Shown: piece after piece, positions 51,361 through 60,430 of the stretch
How positions within the stretch are numbered: position 1 is the stretch's first letter
How the letters are laid out: each line of letters begins with the position of its first letter
NCBI GenBank assembly: GCA_041748175.1
Contig: JBGTDU010000018.1
Location: 37,896-101,895 of the forward strand
DNA from: JAHEJB01 sp041748175
GTDB taxonomy: Bacteria; Bacteroidota; Rhodothermia; Rhodothermales; Rubricoccaceae
Length of the DNA: 64,000 bases
Reading direction: 5' to 3'
Notes under the pieces: model-generated
What the model was told of the DNA's origin: nothing
Seen by the model: the letters and a program-made list of their open reading frames with translations, nothing else
Databases searched by the model: none
Made by a program: the position numbers and the translations under genes

Positions 51361-52800
51361 ATGTTCGACGGCTCGACAATCGGCTGGATTCTAGGAATCG
51401 GTATCCCGCTGATTCATATGCTCGGTATCGGGCATGCCATTGATGCCATCATGCGAACGCGAACGCCCCAGGGCGCCACCGCATGGTTTATCTCGCTGAT
51501 CCTACTCCCCTATCTGGCACTTCCTGCCTACTGGGTGTTTGGCCGCTTTCAATTTGATGAGTACTTCCAGGCCCTCCGGTCGTTCGATGCCGTGGTCGAT
51601 CGGAATCTCGAACAGATGCGCCATAACGTGCTGGCGGATTTCATCGCGCATCCGAGCGATGAACGCGGCGAGCTTAAGGCTTTTCGCGCACTTTCCACGC
51701 TTCCATTTACACGGGGCAATGATGCCGTGTTACTCATTGACGGGGAAGCAACGTTTGAGGCCATTCTCTCCTCCATAGAAACCGCCACATCCTATGTGCT
51801 CGTTCAGTTCTATACCGTTCGAGACGACATTATCGGTGGCCGTTTTCAGGAAGTCCTCGCACGCAAAGCCTCGGAGGGAGTCCGCATCCATTTCCTTTAC
51901 GACGAAATCGGAAGCGTGCACCTTTCGAAGAACTATTGGAAAAACCTGCGCCGCGATGGCGTCGAAACGACGGGGTTCGCGGGCCGACGCCGCTGGCTTG
52001 GCCGCTTTCGATTGAACTTTCGCAACCATCGAAAAATCGTAGTCGTGGATGGTCGCGAAGCATTTGTTGGTGGCTTGAACGTGGGTGACGAGTATCTAGG
52101 GCGCCATCCCCGGCTCGCCCCGTGGCGCGATACGCACGTTCACGTTACGGGACCCATGGTGCAGGGCATCCAGCTTTCTTTCCTTCGCGACTGGTTCTAC
52201 AGCCGCGAGGAAATTCTGGACGTGCAGTGGAAACCGGTTGCTGCGGAGGCAGATCGTATCGGCCTCGTCCTTGGCTCAAGCCCGGCTGACGACCTCGAAA
52301 GGTGTGGCCTCCTTTTCGCTCACGCTATCGTCTCCGCCGAAAAAAGGGTTTGGATCGCTTCCCCCTATTTCGTGCCGGACGGGAGAGTACTCGGCGCGCT
52401 TCAACTGGCTGCACTGCGAGGTGTTGACGTGCGCATCCTGATGCCTCGAATGACAGATTCTTTCTATTTCAAGTTCGTTCCTTATGCCTATCTCCCTGAC
52501 GTTGAACAGGCCGGTGTGAAAGTCTATCTCTATGAAAATGGGTTTATGCACCAAAAAGTGTTTGTAGTGGATGACGATTACGCAGGCGTTGGTACCGCAA
52601 ATCTCGACAATCGATCTTTTCGCCTCAATTTCGAATTATTCTGTTTGTTTAATGACACTACGGTCTGTGGTAATGTCGCAGCAATGCTTGAGCATGATTT
52701 CACGCACTCAACGCGGATTACGCAGGACGAACTGGCGCAGCGGCCCTTCGCCTTCCACCTCGCCGTTCAACTAACCCGCCTACTGGCGCCGGTGCTGTAG
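51361..52800 (+). CDS. cls: Cardiolipin synthase (phospholipase D family)
   Basis: The 479-residue membrane enzyme has two N-terminal membrane helices (GWILGIGIPLIHMLGIGHAI and GATAWFISLILLPYLALPAY) and two PLD repeats. The HKD motifs are NHRKIVVVDGREAFVGGLN (about residue 222) and MHQKVFVVDDDYAGVGTANL (about 396). It condenses two phosphatidylglycerol molecules into cardiolipin and glycerol, or a related reaction. The layout, including the helix pair, is that of bacterial Cls. It follows the lipoprotein hydrolase gene closely. Confidence 0.93.
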   Translation: MFDGSTIGWILGIGIPLIHMLGIGHAIDAIMRTRTPQGATAWFISLILLPYLALPAYWVFGRFQFDEYFQALRSFDAVVDRNLEQMRHNVLADFIAHPSDERGELKAFRALSTLPFTRGNDAVLLIDGEATFEAILSSIETATSYVLVQFYTVRDDIIGGRFQEVLARKASEGVRIHFLYDEIGSVHLSKNYWKNLRRDGVETTGFAGRRRWLGRFRLNFRNHRKIVVVDGREAFVGGLNVGDEYLGRHPRLAPWRDTHVHVTGPMVQGIQLSFLRDWFYSREEILDVQWKPVAAEADRIGLVLGSSPADDLERCGLLFAHAIVSAEKRVWIASPYFVPDGRVLGALQLAALRGVDVRILMPRMTDSFYFKFVPYAYLPDVEQAGVKVYLYENGFMHQKVFVVDDDYAGVGTANLDNRSFRLNFELFCLFNDTTVCGNVAAMLEHDFTHSTRITQDELAQRPFAFHLAVQLTRLLAPVL

Positions 52801-52885
52801 GGTTAGTGAGGACTTGGGGCCTGCCGGACTTAGGCAGATTCTCCTGCGGCGGCACAATCCCGCCTCCGAAACCGGACGGTCGATA

Positions 52886-53071
52886 TTACTCCAACAAGCC
52901 AATCAACCAAACGAGCAGGGGCACGCCGAACAGGATCATGAGGCCGATCATTATCCATGCAACGCCACGGGTTCCGGGCCTGGGCGCGGGGAACTCATAG
53001 CCGCAATACGGGCACTCCATTACATCTCCTGGAGCGTCAAGTGCACAGGATGGGCATTCTCGGGAGCTCAA
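52886..53071 (-). CDS. Zinc-ribbon membrane protein, 61 aa, translationally coupled to mnmA
   Basis: The protein has an N-terminal zinc ribbon of two Cys pairs (RECPSCALDAPGDVMECPYC) and one C-terminal membrane segment (WIMIGLMILFGVPLLVWLIG). It begins with TTG at 53069-53071, which overlaps the mnmA stop codon in the string TTGA, so ribosomes may continue from mnmA. Short ribbon-plus-helix proteins of this kind are common and uncharacterised. No function can be assigned. Confidence 0.7.
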   Translation of the reverse strand: MSSRECPSCALDAPGDVMECPYCGYEFPAPRPGTRGVAWIMIGLMILFGVPLLVWLIGLLE

Positions 53072-54234
53072 AGCGTCAGCAGCGCGATGAACTCGGCGTT
53101 GGCCGTTGCATCAGAACGACCGGTCGTTGCAATCCATCCACCGGCGAGGACATCATCCCCGTCATACAAGACCAGCGACTGGCCCAGGGTAATGGCGGTT
53201 CGGGGTTCTTCGAACACAACTTCCAGCTCGTCTTCCGCCGTCTGGCGAACGAGGCACGCTGCGCCAGGGTCCTTGTAGCGGATCTGTCCACTCGCGCGGG
53301 TTTCGCTAGCAAATCCCACCACTTTGCCGAAGTTGATTTGTCGGGCGGTTAACGTCTTCCCCTCCAATTCGCCCTTTGCGCCCACGAACACCGTGTTGGT
53401 CGCAGCGTCGATGCGCGTCACGTAGACGGGCTCGCCGAAGGAGAGATCGAGACCTCGGCGCTGGCCAATGGTATAGAACGGATAGCCATGGTGCCTTCCA
53501 ACCACCTCGCCCGTGGCCTCCATCGTGAAGTTGCCGCCGTCCACTTTTTCTTCTAATCCGTCAATTCGGCGCTTAAGGAAGCCCCGATAGTCGTTGTCGG
53601 GGATGAAACAGATCTCGTACGAGTCTGGCTTCCCGGCGACATGGTCGAGCCCAAAATCGGATGCCATCGTTCGGATAGCAGGCTTGGTGAAGCCGCCGAG
53701 CGGGAAAATGCTGCGCGCAAGATGCTTCTGCTCAATCCCCCAGAGGGCATAGCTCTGGTCCTTGTTCCGATCTAGCCCGCGACTCACGATGTTCCGCCCT
53801 CCTTCCTCACGAACTCGCGCATAGTGGCCAGTCGCAATGTGCTCGCAGCCTAGCGCATCGGCGCGCTCCAGAAGAGCAGCCCATTTGATGTGGGTGTTGC
53901 AAAGAACACAGGGGTTCGGGGTTCGTCCGGCCAGGTAGTCGCTTGTGAAACGGTCCACAACCCAATCGCCGAACTCCCGGCGAATGTCCACGACAAAGTG
54001 CGGGAAATCCATCCGAACGGCAACGGAACGCGCATCGTTCATGGATTCGAGGGTGCAACAACCAACCTCCTTCGTGCGCTTCTTCGCCTCTGCCGCGCCG
54101 CCAGTCGTCGCGTAATCCCACGTTTTCATCGTAATGCCAACGACCTCATAGCCTTCCTCCCGCAAAAGCGCAGCGGTTACGGAGGAGTCCACTCCTCCGC
54201 TCATGGCTACAAGCACGCGCCCATTACGGCTCAT
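53068..54234 (-). CDS. mnmA: tRNA-specific 2-thiouridylase MnmA
   Basis: This 388-residue cytosolic enzyme thiolates U34 of tRNA for Lys, Glu and Gln. The PP-loop is VAMSGGVDSSVTAALL (residues about 8-23). The catalytic Cys pair sits in TPNPCVLCNTHIKW and in SYEICFIPDNDYR. GHHGYPFYTIGQRRGL and the C-terminal OB-like domain follow. ATG 54232-54234 places the PP-loop at the usual distance; a 90-base longer start is rejected. Its stop overlaps the start of the zinc-ribbon gene. The ridA gene is divergent. Confidence 0.95.
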   Translation of the reverse strand: MSRNGRVLVAMSGGVDSSVTAALLREEGYEVVGITMKTWDYATTGGAAEAKKRTKEVGCCTLESMNDARSVAVRMDFPHFVVDIRREFGDWVVDRFTSDYLAGRTPNPCVLCNTHIKWAALLERADALGCEHIATGHYARVREEGGRNIVSRGLDRNKDQSYALWGIEQKHLARSIFPLGGFTKPAIRTMASDFGLDHVAGKPDSYEICFIPDNDYRGFLKRRIDGLEEKVDGGNFTMEATGEVVGRHHGYPFYTIGQRRGLDLSFGEPVYVTRIDAATNTVFVGAKGELEGKTLTARQINFGKVVGFASETRASGQIRYKDPGAACLVRQTAEDELEVVFEEPRTAITLGQSLVLYDGDDVLAGGWIATTGRSDATANAEFIALLTL

Positions 54235-54280
54235 CGGATTGCGTTGGTAGGGATGAAGTGGTTGCCTCGCCAACGGATCC

Positions 54281-54297
54281 GGAACGGCATCCGTTCC
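54281..54297. promoter_or_regulatory. Palindrome between mnmA and ridA
   Basis: GGAACGG-cat-CCGTTCC is a perfect 7-base inverted repeat with a 3-base centre, 46 bases upstream of the mnmA start. It has the size of a repressor site or could be a dispersed repeat. No regulator gene is adjacent. Confidence 0.35.
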
Positions 54298-54429
54298 GAC
54301 CGAGACTGCTTCCGAAAGGCACAACGCAGGGCCAAGCCCGGTTCAAACGGAATCTTCGCTTGGCGAAGCACGAAGCGCTCGGTACCTATGGGCGCGTTCT
54401 AAGCGACCTATTTTCTTTCCTGTTTTCCT

Positions 54430-54828
54430 ATGAATGTCCCCCCTCCTTCCCGGCGCGTTTCTGTCAAAACTCCCAACGCTCCGGCTGCGATAGGGCCCTA
54501 CACACAAGGGATGCTAGCAGGCAATATTCTCTTCTGCTCGGGCCAGATTGCACTCGATCCAGCCACGGGAGAAATGGTTCGGGGCGATGTTGAGGAGGAG
54601 GCTACCCGGGTTCTCGACAACCTCGGAGCCGTATTAATCGCAGCGGGTTTGGACTTCCAGCACGCCGTCCAGTGCACGGTTTTCCTAACCAACATGGACG
54701 ATTATGCACTCGTGAACGAGGTGTATGCGCGGTACTTCAGCGAGGCGCCGCCCGCGCGTGAAACGGTTCAGGTTGCAGCGCTTCCGCGAGGTGCCCGGGT
54801 AGAGATCTCCTGTATCGCGGCTCGCTAG
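54430..54828 (+). CDS. ridA: RidA family reactive intermediate deaminase
   Basis: The 132-residue protein matches RidA (YjgF/YER057c/UK114), which hydrolyses reactive enamine/imine intermediates to ketoacids. Conserved parts are AAIGPYTQGMLAGNILFCSG, the QIALDPATGEMVRGD loop and PPARETVQVAALPRGARVEI with the active-site Arg. It ends right before the convergent apt gene. It is a complete single-domain protein and its assignment is secure. Confidence 0.95.
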   Translation: MNVPPPSRRVSVKTPNAPAAIGPYTQGMLAGNILFCSGQIALDPATGEMVRGDVEEEATRVLDNLGAVLIAAGLDFQHAVQCTVFLTNMDDYALVNEVYARYFSEAPPARETVQVAALPRGARVEISCIAAR

Positions 54829-54841
54829 GGGTTTGCCGGAC

Positions 54842-55363
54842 CTAGATCTCGATCACCGATCGAATGGGAACGCCTCCAGGGAGCTGCGCCCGACCACTGA
54901 GGAACATCAGTTCAAGGAGAAAAGAGAACCCGACCACTTCTGCTCCCGTCTGCTTTATCAGGCGAGCCACTGCTCCCGCCGTACCACCAGTGGCAATTAT
55001 ATCATCGTGGATGAGGACGCGATCTCCCTGTTTTAGCGTGTCGCTGTGGATCTCGACGGCATCCGCTCCATATTCAAGATCGTAGGTCTCGCGTATTGTC
55101 GCGCCCGGAAGTTTGCCTGGCTTTCGGGCAGGAATGAACCCCGCTTCCAGGCGCTCGGCCAGCGCCGGACCAAACCAGAACCCGCGCGCTTCGATACCCA
55201 CCACGTGCGTCACGTCTGCGCCAGCATACGGAGATTTGAGGAGACTGAGTGCTTCGGCGTACAACTCGGCATTGGCGAGTATCGGTGTGATATCCTTGAA
55301 CTGGATGCCGGGCTTCGGGAAATCCTGGATTGTTCGGACAGCGTCTGCGAGGCGTTCGTACAT
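54842..55363 (-). CDS. apt: Adenine phosphoribosyltransferase
   Basis: This 173-residue cytosolic enzyme converts adenine and PRPP to AMP. It has the opening AVRTIQDFPKPGIQFKDITP, ARGFWFGPALAERLEAGFIP for the purine side, and the PRPP motif VLIHDDIIATGGTAGAVARL (residues about 113-132). Length and motif spacing are typical. The gene ends 14 bases from the convergent ridA stop codon. Confidence 0.96.
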   Translation of the reverse strand: MYERLADAVRTIQDFPKPGIQFKDITPILANAELYAEALSLLKSPYAGADVTHVVGIEARGFWFGPALAERLEAGFIPARKPGKLPGATIRETYDLEYGADAVEIHSDTLKQGDRVLIHDDIIATGGTAGAVARLIKQTGAEVVGFSFLLELMFLSGRAQLPGGVPIRSVIEI

Positions 55364-55541
55364 GACGGCTTCGTCTAGGGGTCTGTTGATCGATTCCCCC
55401 TGCCTGCGGCGGCGACTCTTGATCGATCTCTGCGTTGCGAGAATCTCGCCGGATCACCAATACGGCTGCGATCTCGCGCCTTGATCTCGACCAAGATCCG
55501 CTCGTCTCGCCGACGGTTGAATAGATCAACAGCCTGCTAGG
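55364..55541. other. Intergenic region
   Basis: It runs from the apt start to the amidase terminator and presumably holds the apt promoter. No element is recognised. Confidence 0.35.
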
Positions 55542-55584
55542 GGCAAATAAAAACGGTGCGCCTCAAAAGTACGAGGCGCACCGT
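55542..55584 (-). terminator. Rho-independent terminator of the amidase gene
   Basis: ACGGTGCGCCTC and GAGGCGCACCGT form a perfect 12-base stem at 55553-55584 with an 8-base loop. On the minus strand it is followed by TTTTTATTT. It lies 43 bases after the amidase stop codon and is a strong terminator. Confidence 0.92.
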
Positions 55585-55627
55585 TCACTGCTGCAGATTA
55601 GGTTTTGCTATTTCACGGCGGTTGCGT

Positions 55628-56824
55628 TCAGTTTCGCGCCGCGCGGAGGCCGTTCTCGTAATGCTCTTTGTAGTCGCGGATAGCCCGGAAGATGGCGCTT
55701 GCGATGAGGTCCTGGCCATCGTCGCTGGCGAGAAAACGAGCCTCATCCGAATTGGTAACAAACCCGGTCTCGACGAGGACGGCTGGCATTGAGGCACGCC
55801 AGAGGACCAGAAATCCAGCTTGTTTCACCCCTCTGCTGTTCCGGTCGGCGCGGTTTCCGAACTGGCCCTCGATTAAGCTCGCCAATTCCTGGCTTTCCTG
55901 TTGGTAGCTGCTCATCGCAAGCGTGCGAATGATTCCTCCTTCGGCGTCGAAATCCTCATAGAGCTCGGGCGCACTTTCGAGACGGACGACGCCGTTCTCC
56001 CGGGCCATCACATCGCGTGCGCTTTGCGTTCTGTGTGGGGCGAGAAAGTACGTTTCGGTGCCCGTCGCCGAACTTGACGGCGCCGCGTTGGCATGAATAG
56101 AGACGAAGAGTTTACCGCATGACGTGTTGGCGATCCGGCCGCGTTCATGCAGTTCGATGAAGCGGTCATCGGAACGCGTATAGACCACGCGGACGCCCAA
56201 CAGGTCTTGCACGTAGGTGCCCAGCCGCCTCGCGATACCCAGCGTAACATCTTTTTCGCGGACGCCATTGTAGGTAGCCCCGCCGTCGTGGCCTCCGTGG
56301 CCTGCATCGATCACCATACAATCCAATTGCCAGTTGCTCTGGTTCGGGCTACCGGCTCTGCCACCGCCGCCGCTCCCAACCGTTGTCAGCGTTACCGGAG
56401 GAGAGCTTGTGGGCAGCGACAAAAGCAAATCGTTGGTGGCGCGATCTGGATAGGCCTGGGGCTGCACATGAACGCCTGCCCGAAGCGAAAAAACAAAGAC
56501 AACACGATCGTCGGCAGGTAGAACGCGATAGCTCGCGACCGGCCCTAGTGCGGGATCTCTCTGGAGATCTGCTGCCAGCCCCGCCTGAAAAACTGTAAGC
56601 TGAAGCTCGGTATCCGAAGACTGCTCGACACTGTACGCAGCGATACGCCCGCTAATATGCAGCCGGACCACGTGACCATGTCCATCTGATCGCGCGGAGA
56701 AGGACACCCGCTCAATGTCCGCGCCTCCACGAGCGGCCGAACCGGGACTGATCAGTGCGATCAGAATCAGCGAGAGGACAACGAGGCGAATCTTGAACAC
56801 GATGGGCTGGCGGGCGAACAACAT
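55628..56824 (-). CDS. N-acetylmuramoyl-L-alanine amidase, Amidase_3 (AmiC) type
   Basis: The 398-residue exported protein cuts the amide bond between muramic acid and the stem peptide. ATG 56822-56824 gives a signal (LVVLSLILIALISPGSAARG). An AMIN-like beta domain comes first (about 40-140). The zinc amidase domain follows with MVIDAGHGGHDGGATYNGVR, the Glu in GVREKDVTLGIA, FVSIHANAA and VLVETGFVTNSDEARFL. It acts on periplasmic murein, probably in cell separation or turnover. A strong terminator ends the transcript. Confidence 0.9.
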   Translation of the reverse strand: MLFARQPIVFKIRLVVLSLILIALISPGSAARGGADIERVSFSARSDGHGHVVRLHISGRIAAYSVEQSSDTELQLTVFQAGLAADLQRDPALGPVASYRVLPADDRVVFVFSLRAGVHVQPQAYPDRATNDLLLSLPTSSPPVTLTTVGSGGGGRAGSPNQSNWQLDCMVIDAGHGGHDGGATYNGVREKDVTLGIARRLGTYVQDLLGVRVVYTRSDDRFIELHERGRIANTSCGKLFVSIHANAAPSSSATGTETYFLAPHRTQSARDVMARENGVVRLESAPELYEDFDAEGGIIRTLAMSSYQQESQELASLIEGQFGNRADRNSRGVKQAGFLVLWRASMPAVLVETGFVTNSDEARFLASDDGQDLIASAIFRAIRDYKEHYENGLRAARN

Positions 56825-57173
56825 AGTGGGCGAGGGAACTTCTGCAGCGCGCAGAACAAACTTAATGGCAGAACAGGGAGCCCGAGCCACGAAGACACGG
56901 GCTTTATCGCTGAGAAAAACTTGTGCCGCCCTCTTCTTATCGACCACATATAGGGAATGGACTGCCGCGCCAGTTCACCGAATGCCTTTGGAACGCCCGG
57001 TTTTCAGCGATTCCGGCTAAACAATCTGAAGCTACGACGAGCGCATGAACCTTGAGCCCCCTACCTCTCCCGAGAGGTTTCGTACCGTTTGCATTACGAA
57101 GAGCCCCACTGAAATGCGGAATCCCGACGAGAAAACTCGCCGGGATTTCGGTAGTGCAGAACATTTTACGAGT
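56825..57173. other. Gene-free stretch with terminator-like hairpin
   Basis: The region between the amidase start and the end of the coiled-coil protein gene holds no coding sequence I can support. A hairpin ATCCCGACGAG-aaaa-CTCGCCGGGAT (one mismatch) lies at 57121-57146, 28 bases after the 57174 gene on the minus strand. It lacks a T-tract but may end that transcript. Confidence 0.45.
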
Positions 57174-58079
57174 TTACCAACCGCTTCCTTGAACGCCAAG
57201 GAGCTCGCGTTTGCGCTCCTCAATGAGGTTCTGGCGGTCTCGGTTGCGGTCGTCAAGCGACTCGCGGAGTTCCCGGGCTTCTTGTCGAAGCTCCTCCGCC
57301 TGTTGCTCCATGTGTGCGGCGCGTTCCGCGCGCGAGCGGCCGCGAAGTTCGAAGAGCTGCTCCAGGACGTCATCTAGCTCGCGTTCGAGCGCCGAATCGG
57401 GATTTCCACGAAGCCGCGACGCGATCTCAACGGATCGACGCTCAAGCCCCATCATCTCGCGCCGCGTTTCGGGCGAGGCACCCATCATTCCGTTGAGGTG
57501 CATGAAGTTGGGGCCGAATGCGAATTCATTTGAGCCTCCGTCACCAAACATCCGGAGGCGCATTTCGTGGCCTTCTGGCGCTTCGAAGTCGAAATTGTGC
57601 TCGAAGTCCGGCATTCGAAACGAGAAGGCGTTTTGTCCTAGGCCGTCTAGCTCGATGATCTGCTCTTCCCCGCCCGGCGTTCGAATTATCATGACACGCT
57701 TGCCGTCGATGGTTGTGTCCGAAATCATCCCGTCCGAGTCGCTCAACCATCGCATGCCATCGCCATTCATCGAAAAATGGCGCTCTTCGCCGTTTTCGTC
57801 TCGGAAGATGATTTTGCCGTGGCGTTCGATTCGGGGAAACCCGCCTTCGCCTCGTTGCCTAAACATTGCACGATTGGGGCGCCGAAGAACGTGGCGTTCA
57901 ACGCTAGGCCGATCGCCGTCAGAATCTTGCTCGCTGATGATGATGCGGCGTCCGTCCTCGGTTTCGAAAACCGCTTCCTCGGCGTCATCACCGTCGTCAG
58001 CCTGGGCTGAGACCACCTGAGGTGCGCCGAAGCCGACGATGAGGAAACCAGCTAAGAACAATCGAAAAGGTGGAAACAT
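57174..58079 (-). CDS. Secreted coiled-coil protein, last gene of the sigma-factor cluster
   Basis: The 301-residue exported protein has a signal peptide ending VVSAQ and an acidic middle rich in Phe, Glu and Gly (ERHFSMNGDGMRWLSDSDGM). The C-terminal third is a coiled coil (MEQQAEELRQEARELRESLD) ending NLIEERKRELLG. That tail is very like the end of the adjacent 58148 product (QIIERRLRELTG), so the two are distant paralogues or share a module. No family was recognised. The sigma factor gene is about 2.3 kb upstream on the same strand. Confidence 0.68.
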   Translation of the reverse strand: MFPPFRLFLAGFLIVGFGAPQVVSAQADDGDDAEEAVFETEDGRRIIISEQDSDGDRPSVERHVLRRPNRAMFRQRGEGGFPRIERHGKIIFRDENGEERHFSMNGDGMRWLSDSDGMISDTTIDGKRVMIIRTPGGEEQIIELDGLGQNAFSFRMPDFEHNFDFEAPEGHEMRLRMFGDGGSNEFAFGPNFMHLNGMMGASPETRREMMGLERRSVEIASRLRGNPDSALERELDDVLEQLFELRGRSRAERAAHMEQQAEELRQEARELRESLDDRNRDRQNLIEERKRELLGVQGSGW

Positions 58080-58147
58080 GGTTCGTAAGGTTTAGAGGGA
58101 AGAACCGTGGCGGTCGGTGGGACCGGCTTCTCCAAGCGTGGTTTCGA

Positions 58148-58921
58148 TCAGGGGCCTCGTTTACCTGTTAACTCACGCAGGCGGCGCTCTATGATCTGTT
58201 CTTTGCGGGATGAACGCTCGTCTACCAGCCGCCGCAACTCATCGATCTGGGACTCCGCCTGTTCAATTTCGTCGGCGCGGATCTGCTGCTTGAGCTCGAA
58301 TGACTCGTTCAGCATATCACGAAGCGCTTCTTCTATCCTGCTCCGGTCCTCAGCATTCCCAGCCCGCCTGTACTCGCCGGCAAGCCGGTAGGTCTCCAAT
58401 TCGAGCGACTGCTCATCCTGAATCTGATCGTAAAGTGGGCGGGCGCGTGAGGACAACTGTCGCAGGTACGCATCCTCTTCTTCTTCTTCGTCCGCGTCGT
58501 CAAATACTTGGGAGCGGGGGATTTCCGCACTGGCCGACCGAATGGGAGAAGCCGGTGCATTCATTTCTGGCTGGCCGAGGAAGTAGACATTGGCTCGATT
58601 GGGCGCTGCGTCATCCATCCGGATCAACCGATCACCTTCCAGGACATACACCTCCCCGTCGATCTCCAGGACAGGCGTGACAGGACCGCTGAAATGGTAC
58701 GTCACGTCGAGTCCCTGCAGGCTCAAACCCCTGGGCAAATGGCCGGACGGGAGCGTCTGTCCATCCAGTTTGACATCTCCGCCGTGGATTTCGAGAATGC
58801 GTGTTCGGACCACCTCTTCTGCGGCGTCCGATGCAGGCCCCTCGCGCTCCTGCGCCTGAGGCACCGGGCTACCCAGCACATTCAGTGAGATTAGAACGGC
58901 AAGAAGTGATACGGCTTTCAT
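58148..58921 (-). CDS. Secreted protein with coiled-coil tail, overlaps upstream gene
   Basis: This 257-residue product starts MKAVSLLAVLISLNVLGS (signal peptide) at ATG 58919-58921. Its start overlaps the stop of the 58918 gene in ATGA, so translation is coupled. It has a beta-rich middle (DVTYHFSGPVTPVLEIDGEV, YVLEGDRLIRMDD), an acidic patch DDADEEEEEDAYL, and a C-terminal coiled coil EIEQAESQIDELRRLVDER ending QIIERRLRELTG. This resembles the 57174 protein end. Function unknown. Confidence 0.72.
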   Translation of the reverse strand: MKAVSLLAVLISLNVLGSPVPQAQEREGPASDAAEEVVRTRILEIHGGDVKLDGQTLPSGHLPRGLSLQGLDVTYHFSGPVTPVLEIDGEVYVLEGDRLIRMDDAAPNRANVYFLGQPEMNAPASPIRSASAEIPRSQVFDDADEEEEEDAYLRQLSSRARPLYDQIQDEQSLELETYRLAGEYRRAGNAEDRSRIEEALRDMLNESFELKQQIRADEIEQAESQIDELRRLVDERSSRKEQIIERRLRELTGKRGP

Positions 58922-60360
58922 TGATCGTTTGTCCGTTCGCTGGAACGCATCTGCACATTTACACGGCCGAGTGGGGCACCCGCACGAACGGCATGGATGC
59001 CATCCGCGGAAGCGCCGGTCATGGGCTCGGAAGCCCCAAGTGGATTCGGCGGCTCGTCCCACGCAAGACCCTCGTTAGAACTGGCAAGTTGATTAAGTCG
59101 GAGCGATAGCACACGGACATCTTCTCCCGCATCCCACTCTGAAACGGTGGCCGCAGGTTGGTTCGTATCGGCGGAGGCAATTCCTCGGGAAGCCTCCGAG
59201 CGTTCTGCCCGATTTTCGCTCACGACGTCCGCAGTGAGGCCGGGGGTTTGATTTGACTCAACGCTTCGGCGTTCGGGTAGCCCAAATGCCGAAGGCACTG
59301 AAGCAGCGACGTTGCTCGGCAGACGATGCTGGGAGACGGTTGGCTGACCACTCCCTGGCGGTTGGCCAAACAAGCCCGTGGGTGGTGCTTCTGCGAGTTC
59401 GGTCTCTGTTTCCGGGGGAGCTTCGAAAACCGCCGCGTCGTTGGCGACGGGCGGCTGAGCCTCCGCCACCAACCCGGTATCTGCAGCCTGTTGCCCGACG
59501 GGAAGGACGTTGGCAACCCACAATCCCGTTATCGCCACAATCACAATTGAAGCCGCCATCGCCAGGGCAGGCACCCATCGGCGGATGTTGCTTCGTGATT
59601 GGGCGGGACGATCCGACGCCATTTTTAGTGTTGGCGCGTCGGGCGTCGCGGCGCCGAGAACAGCAGCGAAGACAGAGGCATCCGGACGAGCACGCGGAAG
59701 AGTGTCGAGTGCCGCTCTCGTCGAGCTCAGCAAGGCATACTCCACGTAGTTCGCCGACTCCGGGGCCGGAGGCGCCGCTTCCCCATACGCGGCAAGCACT
59801 GCAGCACGTTGCCACTCCGCCGCCGCAGACTTTACCGCCTCCAAACCTTCGGAACCCGCACTAACCCGCGGGAGCGTGTCCAACGCAGCCATTGTCGTCG
59901 TCAGCAACGAGAACTCAACGTACTCCGGCGACTGCGCTTGCGGGGCCTCCCCTTCACCGTATGCCGCCAGCAGTGGCGTGACCTGATGCGCCGCCGCCGC
60001 CAACTTTACAGAATCAATAAGAGCGGGATCGGGCCGACTCCGATGGAGCCTATCCAAAGCCGCCTTAGTCGTTCGGAGCAACTCGTATTCGGCGACACGA
60101 GCATTGTCCATTCCCATGCTGTCTACCGAACCTTCCTCCTCGTATGCGCTTCTCAGAGCCTGGAAGACATCCGCTGCCGCAGCGTCCTTGATTGCGATCA
60201 CCGTGGCATCGGGAGGCGTTGGTTGAGGCATGTTGCTCAACACGAGCTTCATCTCCTGGAGCACTTGAAGCTCGACCGACTGCAAAGAACCGGGCGCAGG
60301 AGCAGACCCGGAAGTTTCTTCGCCGTAGACGTGTTTAATTGGATCGAGGCCGTCGTTCAT
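58918..60360 (-). CDS. Repeat-containing single-pass membrane protein, anti-sigma candidate
   Basis: The 480-residue product starts best at ATG 60358-60360; a start at 60456 would overlap the sigma gene by 26 bases and adds non-family-like sequence. Residues about 30-240 hold four imperfect 57-60 residue repeats with the core E(Y/F)xLLxxTxAALDxLPR followed by AxxAAYGEx. A membrane segment spans about 262-286 (LAMAASIVIVAITGLWVANV). A Gln/Pro-rich, disordered extracytoplasmic region follows. Lying directly after an ECF sigma gene, it plausibly binds and restrains it. No zinc anti-sigma motif is seen. Confidence 0.7.
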   Translation of the reverse strand: MNDGLDPIKHVYGEETSGSAPAPGSLQSVELQVLQEMKLVLSNMPQPTPPDATVIAIKDAAAADVFQALRSAYEEEGSVDSMGMDNARVAEYELLRTTKAALDRLHRSRPDPALIDSVKLAAAAHQVTPLLAAYGEGEAPQAQSPEYVEFSLLTTTMAALDTLPRVSAGSEGLEAVKSAAAEWQRAAVLAAYGEAAPPAPESANYVEYALLSSTRAALDTLPRARPDASVFAAVLGAATPDAPTLKMASDRPAQSRSNIRRWVPALAMAASIVIVAITGLWVANVLPVGQQAADTGLVAEAQPPVANDAAVFEAPPETETELAEAPPTGLFGQPPGSGQPTVSQHRLPSNVAASVPSAFGLPERRSVESNQTPGLTADVVSENRAERSEASRGIASADTNQPAATVSEWDAGEDVRVLSLRLNQLASSNEGLAWDEPPNPLGASEPMTGASADGIHAVRAGAPLGRVNVQMRSSERTNDQ

Positions 60361-60430
60361 CGCGGCGCGAGAGGGCGTGTAGCTGAAAGAATCGAGAGGG
60401 ATACGCGGGTCGTGGATGTGGGACAGCCGG

